Source of the DNA: RGIG6353 sp964650465
GTDB taxonomy: Bacteria; Bacillota; Clostridia; Oscillospirales; SIG627
NCBI GenBank assembly: GCA_964650465.1
Contig: CAZYTA010000004.1
Location: 1-64,000 of the forward strand
Length of the DNA stretch: 64,000 bases
Direction: 5' to 3'
Part shown: piece by piece, positions 8,928 to 17,302 of the stretch
How positions within the stretch are numbered: the first letter of the stretch is position 1
How the letters are laid out: each line of letters starts with the position of its first letter
Made by a program: the position numbers and the translations under genes
Notes under the pieces: generated by a model
Databases searched by the model: none
What the model saw: the letters and a program-made list of their open reading frames with translations, nothing else
Told to the model about the DNA's origin: nothing

Positions 8928-9279
8928 TTTCTTCCTCGCCGTTCATGCCCAGACTCTTGAGAACACTTTCTATCCTTGCGCCCTTCTCTGCCGAATCATC
9001 GTATTCGAAATTCAGCTCGGGTGTTATTCTCAGGTTCAGCTTTTCTGCCAGAGAGGCACGAATATAGCCTTGAGCGCTGTAAAGACCGGTTTTTACTTCT
9101 TTTGGGGTGCCTCCGATACAGCTGAAATATACCTTTGCAAATTTCATATCACGGCTGACGTTTACAGCGGTGATAGTAACAAATGACGATGAAACTCTGG
9201 GGTCCTTGACTGTTCTGAGAATATCCGACAGTGTTTCTCTTGCCGCCTCGTTTACTCTCATCTGTCTGAATTTGTTCAT
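8917..9279 (-). CDS. rbfA: Ribosome-binding factor A
   Basis: The 120-residue KH-like protein starts FRQMRVNEAARETLSDILR and contains DPRVSSSFVTITAVNVSRDMK and FAKVYFS, all typical of RbfA. RbfA binds the immature 30S subunit near helix 1/45 of 16S rRNA and is needed for late maturation and cold adaptation. It overlaps infB by 4 bases and nrnA by 11. The C-terminus ends in an acidic tail (GEEESDE). Confidence 0.95.
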   Translation of the reverse strand: MNKFRQMRVNEAARETLSDILRTVKDPRVSSSFVTITAVNVSRDMKFAKVYFSCIGGTPKEVKTGLYSAQGYIRASLAEKLNLRITPELNFEYDDSAEKGARIESVLKSLGMNGEEESDE

Positions 9280-11762
9280 GCTTCAACCTCTTCCATAATG
9301 AAGGCTTCAAGAATGTCAAGCTCCTTGATATCGTTAAACTTTTCAAGGCCTATACCGCACTCAAAGCCCTGAGCAACCTCACGGGCATCGTCCTTGAAAC
9401 GTTTGAGTGAGCTTATCTTGTCCTCGAATATAACGATACCGTCTCGTACAACTCTTATCTGTGACGCTCTTGTTATCTTACCGTCCTGAACATATGAGCC
9501 TGCAATAACGCCGACTCCGGGCACCTTGATTGTCTGACGTACCTCTGCGTGGCCAAGTACATTCTCACGGTACTTGGGAGCAAGCATACCCTTCATTGCG
9601 GTTTCTACTTCTTCGATACATTCATAAATAATTCTGTAGGTTCTGATATCTACCTTTGCTTCTGATGCCGAGTCCATAGCTCTCTTGTCGGGTCTTACGT
9701 TAAATCCGACAATGATTGCATTTGATGCCGATGCAAGCATAACGTCATTTTCATTTACACCGCCGACAGCGCTGTGTATAACACGTACCTTGACCTCTTC
9801 GTTGGAAAGCTTTTCAAGAGAAGCCTTTACAGCCTCTGCAGAGCCCTGTACATCTGCCTTGACAACGATATTAAGCTCCTTGATACCTTCCTTGACCTGA
9901 TTGAACAGGTCATCAAGAGACATCTTTGAATTTGCTCGGAAGGTCTTTTCCTTCTCCTCGGCACGTCTTTGTTCTGCAAGCTCTCTTGCCATTCTCTCGT
10001 CCTTTACGGCGTTGAAGATGTCGCCTGCTGTGGGAACCTCTGAAAGACCAAGTATTTCAACGGGAACAGAGGGACCTGCCACGTTAATATTCTGTCCCTT
10101 GTCATTTATCATGGCACGGATACGGCCTACCGTTGTACCTGCGATGATGTAGTCGCCTGTATGGAGAGTACCGTTTTGTACAAGCACTGTAGCAACGGCG
10201 CCTCTGCCCTTGTCAAGCTTGGCTTCAATAACAATACCCTTTGCTTCACGGTTGGGATTAGCCTTAAGCTCGGCAACTTCAGCCACAAGAAGAACAGACT
10301 CAAGAAGTGTGTCTATACCCATCTTTGTGTGTGCCGATACGGGTACGCAGATAACATCTCCGCCCCATTCCTCGGGAACCAGGTCATACTTTGTAAGCTC
10401 CTGCATGATGTTGTCGGGATTTGCTCCCATTTTATCCATCTTGTTGATAGCAACGATTATTTCAACTCCGGCAGCCTTGGCATGGTTGATAGCCTCTACT
10501 GTCTGAGGCATGATTCCGTCATCTGCCGCAACAACAAGAATTGCAATATCGGTAGCCTGTGCACCTCTTGCTCTCATTGCAGTGAACGCTTCGTGACCGG
10601 GTGTGTCAAGGAAGGTGATGTCATGACCGTCTACATTTACTCTGTAAGCGCCTATGTGCTGTGTGATACCGCCTGCCTCACCCGAGGTAACGTTAGCGTG
10701 TCTGATAGCATCAAGAAGCGATGTCTTACCGTGGTCAACGTGACCCATTACGCAGACAACGGGAGCACGTTCTTCAAGATTTTCTTTGGAGTCCTCACTG
10801 TCATCGATAAGCTTTTCTTCAATGGTAACAACAACTATATGCTCTGCCTTTGAACCGAATTCATCTGCAACAATAGCTGCAGTGTCAAAGTCAATTGTCT
10901 GATTGAGTGTAACCAGCATTCCAAGTCCCATGAGCTTCTTTACTACCTCAGCGGTTGTAACGTGCAGCTCTTTTGCAAGCTCGGAAACTATCATTTCCTC
11001 GGGGAGCTTGATAACTGCGGGTATCTTGGGCTTTTCGGGTGCCTTCTTCTTGGCATCTGCCTTGGCTTTGTCGGCTTTTCTCTTGTCGAAGGGACGGTTG
11101 CCCTTCTTGTTGAATTTCTGCTTGCCCCAATCGTTTGATGACTCGGGAACGTAGTCAAGAAGCTTTTCGTCATACTTTGAAAGGTCAACTGCAGAGTCAA
11201 TACCTCTGGTGTCAACCACTCTGACTTCCTTCTTGGCGTTCATCTTAGTTTCTCCCGATGTATGCTTTATATTCATTTCAAGCTTTACGCCGCCCTGCTT
11301 CTGTGCGGGCTGGTTCTTCTTTTCGGGCTTTTTGTCAAATTTCTTTGCCTCGGGCTTGGGCTCGGGCTTTTTCATCTCGGGCTTGGGCTCGGGCTTCTTC
11401 ATCTCGGGCTTGGGCTCGGGCTTCTTCATCTCGGGCTTGGGCTCAGGCTTTTTCATCTCGGGCTTGGGCTCGGGTTTCTTCATTTCGGGCTTGGGCTCGG
11501 GCTTCTTTTCTTCAACAGGCTTTTCTTCAGCCTTACCGTAGCCTGCAAGCTTAATTTCGCCGTTAATATAGCTGTCTATATTGTCTATATTGCATTTGCT
11601 TGCAAGGTTGTTGATGACAAAATCCACCTCGTCATCGCTGAGTGTTGCCGGGGATGGCTTAATATCAGCCTTGCCCGGAATTATAGCAAGTATATCGCGG
11701 CTTTTGAGACCGAAGTCCTTTGCCAGAGCCGCAACTTTATTTTTATTATTTACTGCTGACAT
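9276..11762 (-). CDS. infB: Translation initiation factor IF-2
   Basis: This is an 828-residue GTPase that places initiator tRNA on the 30S subunit. IF2_N-like helices occupy residues ~8-60, followed by a low-complexity Lys/Pro/Glu linker with nine-residue repeats. A second IF2_N lies at ~255-305. The G domain starts with GHVDHGKTS near residue 340 and continues with DTPGHEAFTAMRARG and NKMDK. Domains II-IV follow, ending with the C1/C2 region that binds fMet-tRNA. The start ATG has GGAGGAA upstream. It lies between the L7Ae gene and rbfA. Confidence 0.97.
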   Translation of the reverse strand: MSAVNNKNKVAALAKDFGLKSRDILAIIPGKADIKPSPATLSDDEVDFVINNLASKCNIDNIDSYINGEIKLAGYGKAEEKPVEEKKPEPKPEMKKPEPKPEMKKPEPKPEMKKPEPKPEMKKPEPKPEMKKPEPKPEAKKFDKKPEKKNQPAQKQGGVKLEMNIKHTSGETKMNAKKEVRVVDTRGIDSAVDLSKYDEKLLDYVPESSNDWGKQKFNKKGNRPFDKRKADKAKADAKKKAPEKPKIPAVIKLPEEMIVSELAKELHVTTAEVVKKLMGLGMLVTLNQTIDFDTAAIVADEFGSKAEHIVVVTIEEKLIDDSEDSKENLEERAPVVCVMGHVDHGKTSLLDAIRHANVTSGEAGGITQHIGAYRVNVDGHDITFLDTPGHEAFTAMRARGAQATDIAILVVAADDGIMPQTVEAINHAKAAGVEIIVAINKMDKMGANPDNIMQELTKYDLVPEEWGGDVICVPVSAHTKMGIDTLLESVLLVAEVAELKANPNREAKGIVIEAKLDKGRGAVATVLVQNGTLHTGDYIIAGTTVGRIRAMINDKGQNINVAGPSVPVEILGLSEVPTAGDIFNAVKDERMARELAEQRRAEEKEKTFRANSKMSLDDLFNQVKEGIKELNIVVKADVQGSAEAVKASLEKLSNEEVKVRVIHSAVGGVNENDVMLASASNAIIVGFNVRPDKRAMDSASEAKVDIRTYRIIYECIEEVETAMKGMLAPKYRENVLGHAEVRQTIKVPGVGVIAGSYVQDGKITRASQIRVVRDGIVIFEDKISSLKRFKDDAREVAQGFECGIGLEKFNDIKELDILEAFIMEEVEA
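11349..11511. repeat. 27-bp coding tandem repeats in infB (KPEPKPEMK units)
   Basis: Five nearly identical 27-bp units encode KPEPKPEMK, with a sixth ending KPEAK. They sit in the linker between the two IF2_N regions. Slight third-base differences show the copies have begun to drift. Such a tract can expand or contract by slippage. Confidence 0.85.
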
Positions 11763-11781
11763 AATATTCCTCCAATCGTTT

Positions 11782-12096
11782 TCACATCTTGGTATTAATG
11801 CTGTTTTTGATGAGAACTGTCATATTTTCGTCTGTCACGGCAACCGATGAGGTGTTCCTCAACAGTCCTGCTGCCGCTGACAGCTGCGACATAGTATAAC
11901 ATGACATTATGCATTCTGTTTTATAAAAAGCTGCCGTGTCGGATATTTCCTTTTTTGTGTTTTCCGATACGTCGCTTGCAACGATAATAAGCTTTGCCTT
12001 TCCTGCCTTGGCACAATTGCGTACCATTTCTGTTCCGAAGCTTGCCTGTCCGGCGCGTTTTGCAAGTCCGATAGCCATAAGAAATCTGTCCTGCAT
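11782..12096 (-). CDS. L7Ae/L30e-family ribosomal protein (YlxQ-like)
   Basis: The 104-residue protein has the L7Ae/L30e fold signature: GLAKRAGQASFGTEMV and AKLIIVASDVSENTKKEI. Members bind kink-turn RNA. In Firmicutes this gene always sits between ylxR and infB, as here, where it overlaps the ylxR stop by one base. The exact RNA target of the YlxQ branch is not established. Confidence 0.9.
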   Translation of the reverse strand: MQDRFLMAIGLAKRAGQASFGTEMVRNCAKAGKAKLIIVASDVSENTKKEISDTAAFYKTECIMSCYTMSQLSAAAGLLRNTSSVAVTDENMTVLIKNSINTKM

Positions 12097-12362
12097 TACT
12101 CCGCCTCCTCGAGCTCTTTTCTGATACCCTCAAAGACTTCTTCGGGTATATCGCATTCAAAAGAATGCTCAAACCGTTTTGCCTTTACGGCTTTTTTAAA
12201 GCATTCGGCGCTTTTGCATATGTAAGCACCGCGTCCCGATTTTTTTCCTGTCAGGTCCAGTGATATCTCTCCCTCGGGAGAACGTACCACTCTTACCAAT
12301 GTGCTTTTTGGAAAGGACTCCATACATCCGAGACATCTTCTCTCGGGAATTTTTTTTGACAT
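12096..12362 (-). CDS. ylxR: YlxR/RnpM family RNA-binding protein
   Basis: The 88-residue protein contains RRCLGCMESFPKSTLVRVVR and GRGAYICKSAECFKKAVKAKR, the defining YlxR (DUF448) motifs around GRGAY. The Bacillus homologue binds RNase P RNA and modulates its activity. Two Cys residues in the N-terminal CLGC are conserved. It lies 17 bases after nusA in the operon. Confidence 0.93.
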   Translation of the reverse strand: MSKKIPERRCLGCMESFPKSTLVRVVRSPEGEISLDLTGKKSGRGAYICKSAECFKKAVKAKRFEHSFECDIPEEVFEGIRKELEEAE

Positions 12363-12379
12363 ATTCTTCCGTCCTTATA

Positions 12380-13429
12380 TCAGAATTGAGATTTAATATC
12401 TATCTTGTAGCCTGTAAGCTTAGCCGCAAGACGTGCATTCTGTCCTCTGTTACCTATGGCGAGCGACAGCTGATCCTGAGGAACAGTTACAAGACAGCCT
12501 CTTTCAAGCTTGCCTTCCTCGTTGACTCCCGTTGTAAGGGTTACATCAACCACAGAGGCAGGGGAGAGGGCTGCTTTTACAAATTCTTCCGCATTTTCAC
12601 TGTACTCAATAATGTCTATCTTTTCACCTGAAATTTCGTTTGTGATATTAGTCTTTCTCATGCCCTTTAAGCCGATACATGAGCCGATGGGGTCAACATC
12701 CTTGTTCCTTGAATATACCGATATCTTGGTTCTTGAGCCTGCTTCACGGGCAATGGAATGGATGATAACGGTTCCGTCCTGAATTTCGGGTACTTCAAGC
12801 TCGAAGAGTCTCTTTACAAGCCCGGGATGCTTTCTTGAAAGTACTATTACAGGCTCCTTTGTGTCTGTCTTTATGTCTACAACATAAACCTTGATATACT
12901 GACCCGAGCGGAGTATTTCTCCGGGGATTTGCTCTGTTTTGAACAGTGTTGCCTGCTGCTTGCCGAGCTCAAGGATAGCGTTGCCTGTGTTTTTATCGAT
13001 AAGAACGATTCTTGCAGATACAATGTCATTCTTCTTCTGCTCATATTCATCTACAAGCATCTGTCTTTCTGCCTCGCGGATTCCCTGAATAATTACCATT
13101 TTTGCAGCCTGTGCCGAAATTCTGTTGAAGTCCTTTGTCTTAACTTCCTTTTCGTACACATCGCCCAGCTTGAGACGCTTGTTTATTTCCTTGGCTTCGG
13201 CTACGGTAAGCTCACTGTCGGGGTTTGTTACCTCTTCAACAACTGTGAACTGTTCAAATACTCTCACCGTCTTTTTCTCAAAGTCGATTGCCACTCTTAC
13301 ATTGCTCTGACCGTTGTTTTCCTTTTTAAATGCAGTCTGAAGAGCCGCTTCTATCTTTTCAAGAAGATAGGTTTTTGAAATGCCCTCTTTTTCAAGAGCG
13401 TCAAGTGCTTCAAAAAATTCCTTGTTCAT
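12380..13429 (-). CDS. nusA: Transcription termination/antitermination factor NusA
   Basis: This 349-residue protein has the short Firmicute form, without the acidic C-terminal repeats of proteobacteria. The N-terminal RNA-polymerase-binding domain is residues 1-~125. An S1 domain follows (~135-200), then two KH domains with IGSCIGLKGMR and IGNRGQNARLAAKLTG. It binds RNA polymerase near the exit channel and stimulates pausing and intrinsic termination. In the operon it follows rimP by 35 bases. The hairpin in the operon leader could be a target of its own activity. Confidence 0.97.
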   Translation of the reverse strand: MNKEFFEALDALEKEGISKTYLLEKIEAALQTAFKKENNGQSNVRVAIDFEKKTVRVFEQFTVVEEVTNPDSELTVAEAKEINKRLKLGDVYEKEVKTKDFNRISAQAAKMVIIQGIREAERQMLVDEYEQKKNDIVSARIVLIDKNTGNAILELGKQQATLFKTEQIPGEILRSGQYIKVYVVDIKTDTKEPVIVLSRKHPGLVKRLFELEVPEIQDGTVIIHSIAREAGSRTKISVYSRNKDVDPIGSCIGLKGMRKTNITNEISGEKIDIIEYSENAEEFVKAALSPASVVDVTLTTGVNEEGKLERGCLVTVPQDQLSLAIGNRGQNARLAAKLTGYKIDIKSQF

Positions 13430-13464
13430 TGCCTTTCTTTCCGTCCTTGGGACGTTTTTCCTTT

Positions 13465-13971
13465 CTATTTATCTTTTTTAAATATTTCTGCATAATCTAC
13501 AATGTTTTTGACCGATGCAATTTTAGCTTTCTCTACAGCTTCCTCTTTCCCGTTTACTGTAAAGGTGATTGCATCTTCGCTGTATTCTCCGAGAGTTCCT
13601 GCGAAAAGCTTAGGGAGTGTTTCTGTCGGTGCAAACAGCTTGACCTCTACCTCGCAACCCAAATATTTTGCAAAATGCTCGGGACGCTTCAGATCTCTTT
13701 CAAGTCCTGCCGAGGATACCTCAAGACAGTAGCTGTCGGGAATTGGGTCAGCCTCATCAAGTATGGGATTTACTGCATCGGTAACTGCCACACAGTCATC
13801 CAGAGTCAGCTCAACACCTTCCTTATCAACAGTGAGTATAAGGTTGTAGTCACTGCCTTCCTTTTTGTACTCAACATCCCACAGAATATATCCCAGCTCT
13901 TCTACCACGGGTCTGAGAAGCAGGTCTGCCTTCTGAGCAATGTTCTTTGTTTTCTTGTCGTTTGCCAACAA
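13465..13971 (-). CDS. rimP: Ribosome maturation factor RimP
   Basis: The 168-residue protein contains EELGYILWDVEYKKEG, DCVAVTDAVNPILDE and YCLEVSSAGLERDLKRPEHF, the classic RimP motifs. RimP assists early 30S assembly. It is the first gene of the operon; the ATG at 13971 has GGAAGTGAG upstream. The leader between its promoter and start contains an attenuator-like hairpin. Confidence 0.95.
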   Translation of the reverse strand: MLANDKKTKNIAQKADLLLRPVVEELGYILWDVEYKKEGSDYNLILTVDKEGVELTLDDCVAVTDAVNPILDEADPIPDSYCLEVSSAGLERDLKRPEHFAKYLGCEVEVKLFAPTETLPKLFAGTLGEYSEDAITFTVNGKEEAVEKAKIASVKNIVDYAEIFKKDK

Positions 13972-13987
13972 ATCTCACTTCCTTTGC

Positions 13988-14019
13988 AAAAATCAAAGAG
14001 AGTGGCGACCACTCTCTTT
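13988..14019 (-). terminator. Attenuator-like hairpin in the rimP-nusA operon leader
   Basis: An 11-bp perfect stem (13995-14005 with 14009-14019) has a 3-nt loop and is followed on the minus strand by GATTTTTGC. It lies between the sigma-A promoter and the rimP start, so it would act as a leader terminator. The T-run is short and interrupted, as expected for a terminator that needs NusA help. Confidence 0.6.
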
Positions 14020-14046
14020 CATCATAGTTTATTTAATTACAGGCGA

Positions 14047-14075
14047 ATTATACCATATAATATGTAAAAAGTCAA
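14047..14075 (-). promoter_or_regulatory. Sigma-A promoter of the rimP-nusA-infB operon
   Basis: On the minus strand, TTGACT (14075-14070) and TATAAT (14052-14047) are separated by 17 bases. The -10 lies about 76 bases upstream of rimP. Confidence 0.85.
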
Positions 14076-14113
14076 TACTTTTTCGCTTTTTTTAAAAATC
14101 TCCCCTTTTAATC

Positions 14114-14142
14114 TTGACAATTCTCCCAAAATAATATACAAT
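14114..14142 (+). promoter_or_regulatory. Sigma-A promoter of tRNA-Pro
   Basis: TTGACA (14114-14119) and TACAAT (14137-14142) with a 17-base spacer end 18 bases before the tRNA. Confidence 0.85.
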
Positions 14143-14160
14143 ACTAAAGCACAAATAAAA

Positions 14161-14236
14161 CGGGGTGTGGCGCAGTTGGTAGCGCGCGACGTTTGGGACG
14201 TCGATGCCGCAGGTTCGAATCCTGTCACTCCGACCA
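14161..14236 (+). tRNA. tRNA-Pro (anticodon UGG), CCA encoded
   Basis: A full cloverleaf is visible. The acceptor CGGGGTG pairs with CACTCCG (one G-U pair). The D-arm is GCGC...GCGC, and the anticodon stem CGACG/CGTCG holds loop TTTGGGA, reading UGG. The T-arm is GCAGG-TTCGAAT-CCTGT, and discriminator A is followed by encoded CCA (14234-14236). It is preceded by a consensus promoter and followed by a terminator. Its 3' end is duplicated three times just downstream. Confidence 0.95.
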
Positions 14237-14272
14237 AAAACAAAGAGTACCGCAAAGTGCTCTTTTGTTTTT
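14237..14272 (+). terminator. Intrinsic terminator of tRNA-Pro
   Basis: AAAACAAAGAG and CTCTTTTGTTTTT form the stem and T-tract immediately after the CCA end. Confidence 0.75.
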
Positions 14273-14373
14273 GCATTATTAGTTGAAAGGATTCGAACCT
14301 CAAGGAGGGACAAAGCGTAAAGAAAATAGTCCAGTGGACTGTTTTTAGCTTTGTGTCCGAGGGCTATGCCCGA

Positions 14374-14988
14374 GGAGAGAGCAACGAGAAGCGTTGCGTC
14401 GAATCCTGTCACTCCGACCAGAAAAAAGCATCGACTTACGTCGGTGATTTTTTCATCCAATCCGAAGGATTGGCATGTAATCACGCCCCTGTTGTGCATG
14501 GCATCACCGACAGTGTATGGCATCACACCTTTAGGTGTGCATTTCCTTCAGATTGATTCCATACATCCCTTTCGGGATGATTCCAATCAGTAACAAGTTA
14601 CTGATTCCATACAAGGCTTACGCCTTGATTTGAAAAACTAAAGGATTCGAACCTCATGGAGAGAGCAACGAGAAGCGTTGCGTCGAATCCTGTCACTCCG
14701 ACCAGAAAAAAGCATCGACTTACGTCGGTGATTTTTTCATCCAATCCGAAGGATTGGCATGTAATCACGCCCCTGTTGTGCATGGCATCACCGACAGTGT
14801 ATGGCATCACACCTTTAGGTGTGCATTTCCTTCAGATTGATTCCATACATCCCTTTCGGGATGATTCCAATCAGTAACAAGTTACTGATTCCATACAAGG
14901 CTTACGCCTTGATTTGAAAAACTAAAGGATTCGAACCTCATGGAGAGAGCAACGAGAAGCGTTGCGTCGAATCCTGTCACTCCGACCA
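14374..14988. repeat. 284-bp direct tandem repeat (2 full units plus 47 bp) carrying the tRNA-Pro 3' end
   Basis: Units run 14374-14657 and 14658-14941 and appear identical base for base. A third copy stops after 47 bp (14942-14988). Each unit opens with a small hairpin (GCAACGAGAAGCGTTGC), then the 22-bp TCGAATCCTGTCACTCCGAC-CA, identical to the 3' end of the tRNA-Pro gene. The remainder of a unit is a string of short hairpins, for example CCAATCC-GAA-GGATTGG, CACACC-TTTA-GGTGTG, CATCCC-TTTC-GGGATG and CAGTAAC-AA-GTTACTG, joined by GATTCCA-like spacers. A related first segment (14288-14373) contains further hairpins. The 14237-15134 gap holds no credible protein gene. The tRNA-tail copies look like attachment-site scars. 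Confidence 0.85.
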
Positions 14989-15074
14989 AACCTCGTCGTG
15001 GACGTTGGATAAGCATTTTGAAGCTTATTCTCCAAGCCGAACGGTGGTTACCATTGCGGATTCGTCCGCATACG

Positions 15075-15108
15075 AAAGCCGCAAAGTAAGGGATACTTTG
15101 CGGCTTTT
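15075..15108 (+). terminator. Strong hairpin with T-run upstream of the 15135 gene
   Basis: A 13-bp stem (AAGCCGCAAAGTA with TACTTTGCGGCTT) and a 5-nt loop are followed by TT and A-rich sequence. It resembles a terminator for transcription coming from the tRNA-repeat region. Confidence 0.65.
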
Positions 15109-15134
15109 AAAATCGAAGAATGAGGATTTAGTAT

Positions 15135-15788
15135 ATGAAAGTAATAATTTTTAAAATTCATATTTGTGGTATGTCCGAGCGAGATATGTCCCGTAAAATA
15201 ATGATTGATAAACCTTATAAAACCATTACAAAATTTATAAATATGTCATATTGTTTAAGAAACAACATATTCACTATGGGTGACTTAATATCACATATAA
15301 AAAGGTCGACAAATAGCCTATTTGATCTATTAGGTGATTTTGGCATAGAGAATTTTAATGTTGAAAACATATACATTAAGTATAATGGTTATCTTATCGG
15401 ACTACAAGAGAACAAATATCTTTCTGATATTTTTTCATATTTTAAAAGAACCATATTAGAATTTGATTATATATATGTTGCTGGTGGTGCTTCTCGCGAA
15501 CACCATGGCTACAAATTCATCGTACATCCTAAAGAAGACATTCATAGATACACACCGCATGTTCATGTTCAAAAATACAATATTGCCCCTCGATATTACT
15601 TAAAAACATTTGAACGTTTTAAAGACGATGAATATCTTAGAGAACATGAACGTGATGAAAAGAAAATTATTATTCCGTTTTTAGAGAAAAACAAGAAGTG
15701 GCTTTGGAAAGAGTGGGATATGTATATGAACGGATACACTCCACCAATCGTAACTGAGTCAGGAAAACAATATTGCAAGGAAACATAA
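15135..15788 (+). CDS. Hypothetical protein, AT-rich accessory gene
   Basis: The 217-residue ORF is clearly more AT-rich than neighbouring housekeeping genes and lies directly after the tRNA-linked repeat array, which fits horizontal acquisition. No signal peptide or membrane segment is visible. A His-rich stretch (residues ~124-146: REHHGYKFIVHP...YTPHVHVQ) is reminiscent of the PHxH motif of DUF4160-type proteins, but the rest does not obviously fit. The C-terminal third is strongly charged (DDEYLREHERDEKK) with Trp residues. There is only a weak ribosome site (GAATGAGGA, ~14 bases upstream). Function unknown. Confidence 0.5.
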   Translation: MKVIIFKIHICGMSERDMSRKIMIDKPYKTITKFINMSYCLRNNIFTMGDLISHIKRSTNSLFDLLGDFGIENFNVENIYIKYNGYLIGLQENKYLSDIFSYFKRTILEFDYIYVAGGASREHHGYKFIVHPKEDIHRYTPHVHVQKYNIAPRYYLKTFERFKDDEYLREHERDEKKIIIPFLEKNKKWLWKEWDMYMNGYTPPIVTESGKQYCKET

Positions 15789-15829
15789 TCCCTTTCTTTG
15801 TTTACTGCAAACCAAATTTTGAGGGCGCC

Positions 15830-16077
15830 TTACTCGTCGCCCTCTTTTAGTTTTGCTTTTTCCTCCGCTATCTCTGCTTTCTTTTGGGTGATCATCTCTG
15901 CGAGCTTGGCTTCGCACTGGTCGCGGGCTTCGGCGTAGAGTTTAACGAAGTCGCAAATTGTGGGCGTATTTGCGCCACCTTTCGAACCTCAAAAGTGTTT
16001 TCATTTGTCATTTTCAAGACAAAATCAACTGTTACGCGATTATCAAACAACTGATTGATTATTGAAATGCGAGCCAT
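15830..16077 (-). pseudogene. Frameshifted small gene (MARISIINQLF...KLKEGDE)
   Basis: On the minus strand, an ATG at 16077 opens MARISIINQLFDNRVTVDF, but this frame runs into a low-quality tail. An overlapping frame from about 15975 encodes a convincing helical C-terminus (DFVKLYAEARDQCEAKLAEM through EEKAKLKEGDE) ending at TAA 15832-15830. Joining them needs one frameshift near 15965-16010. The product would be about 80 residues with a charged coiled-coil tail, a type often carried on mobile elements. A GAGGGCG/CGCCCTC hairpin overlaps the 3' end. I infer a decayed gene. Confidence 0.45.
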
Positions 16078-16128
16078 TATAAGATATAATAAAATCGCAC
16101 CGGTGAAATAAACATTTCGGAGGTTTCT

Positions 16129-17296
16129 ATGAAACTTACACTTGGAGAAAAAATAAAAGAATTACGCAAGCGTGACGGCAGAAAGCAAGAAGACCTTGCC
16201 AATGCCCTTGGCGTTTCAAATCAAGCAGTTTCCCGTTGGGAAAAAGACGGTAGTTATCCCGATATGGAAATGATCCCTGCTATCGCAAATTACTTCCATG
16301 TTTCCATTGATGAACTGTTTGGATATCACGATAAACGGGAAGAAAAAATTAAAGTTATTCTTGAAAAGGCTACTAAGACACTTACAAAACAGGGATTTAC
16401 AATGTATCAAGGAAATTTATCAGAAGATGTTGGAGAATGTGTCAATATGCTTCGTGCTGCCTCAGAGGAATTCCCGAATGAACCCAAAATTCTTTTGAAG
16501 CTTGCTCAGGCTCTTCATATGTGGGGGCTGGAATAAATACGGAGCCAAAGTGTATCCTTCCGATTCATCCGACATCATAAAAGACGATATTGAATATAAC
16601 TCCAAAAATATCTATTGGCAAGAAGCTGTTCGCACATATGAAAAACTTTTGAAATCAAATCCATCTCCGGAAGATCGTGAAATTGCCATTCGTCAAATAA
16701 CACCGCTTTATTGCAGAATGGGTGAATACGAAAAAGCAAAATCGCTTGCCAACGCTCAAAATGCACTTGTCATTTCCAAAGAAGTATTACTGCCCATGGC
16801 AACAATCGGCGAAGAAAAAGCAAGATATCAAGGTGAAAGAATTATGGCACTTCTTTCAAATCTCGGATTTGCCATTTCCGAAGCTGTAGCCACAAGACCC
16901 GTAGTATCATCCTCTGAATACGGAAAACAAATTCTATTGTCGGTTATTAATCTTTACGAAACAGTTTTTGTTGACAATAGATGTGGATGCTGGCATTGGG
17001 ATATCGGTCGTTTATATTTGACTTTGGCAGGATATGAAATGGATAACGATGGCTGTTTGAAAAATATTCTGAATTATTTTGACAAAGGTTTTAATCATTG
17101 CAAGGAGTATAAACGCATCTGCAATGAAGGTAAATATCAATATTCCGCCCCGTTGGTCGCGGCATTGCCGAAAATAGACAAGGGAGACCTTACCTCCATC
17201 GGAGATGATTTTTGGGAAAAGGAATTCCAAACATTTCAAAAAAACATTGTTGAAGAAATTCGTAAGAATCCCAAATACGCCGAATGCTTTGAATAA
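16129..17296 (+). pseudogene. XRE-family regulator with helical-repeat C-terminus, split by a frameshift
   Basis: The first frame (16129-16536, ATG after CGGAGG) encodes a textbook XRE helix-turn-helix: LGEKIKELRKRDGRKQEDLA, then VSNQAVSRWEKDGSYPDMEM and SIDELFG. It ends abruptly at a GGGGG run (16523-16527). With four Gs instead of five, reading continues as MWGWNKYGAKV into the second frame, which runs to 17296 and encodes a helical, TPR-like domain (EKLLKSNPSPEDREIAIRQI, GEYEKAKSLAN). The whole would be about 388 residues, a common cytoplasmic one-component regulator design. The break is either a real inactivating or phase-variable slip, or a sequencing error in the homopolymer. Confidence 0.8.
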
Positions 17297-17302
17297 TCTC
17301 TT

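Noticed and set aside
10161..10853. Plus-strand 230-codon ORF opposite infB
   Set aside because: It is antisense to the G domain of IF-2, rich in Cys and His from reversed codons, and has no ribosome site.
11262..11759. Plus-strand ORF with LGLGLG repeats opposite infB
   Set aside because: It is the shadow of the KPEPKPEMK repeats in IF-2.
14037..14303. Minus-strand ORF reading VGVTGFEPAASTSQTS across the tRNA-Pro gene
   Set aside because: It is the antisense of a tRNA. Such GVTGFEPA-type translations are a well-known spurious class; the tRNA cloverleaf explains the sequence.
14092..14810. Minus-strand ORFs repeated in both 284-bp units (MMPYTVGDAMHNRG...)
   Set aside because: The two translations are identical only because the DNA is duplicated. 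The region is a string of hairpins with tRNA tails and has no ribosome sites.
14374..14988. CRISPR array
   Set aside because: Repeat units are 284 bp, identical throughout, with no unique spacers and no cas genes nearby.
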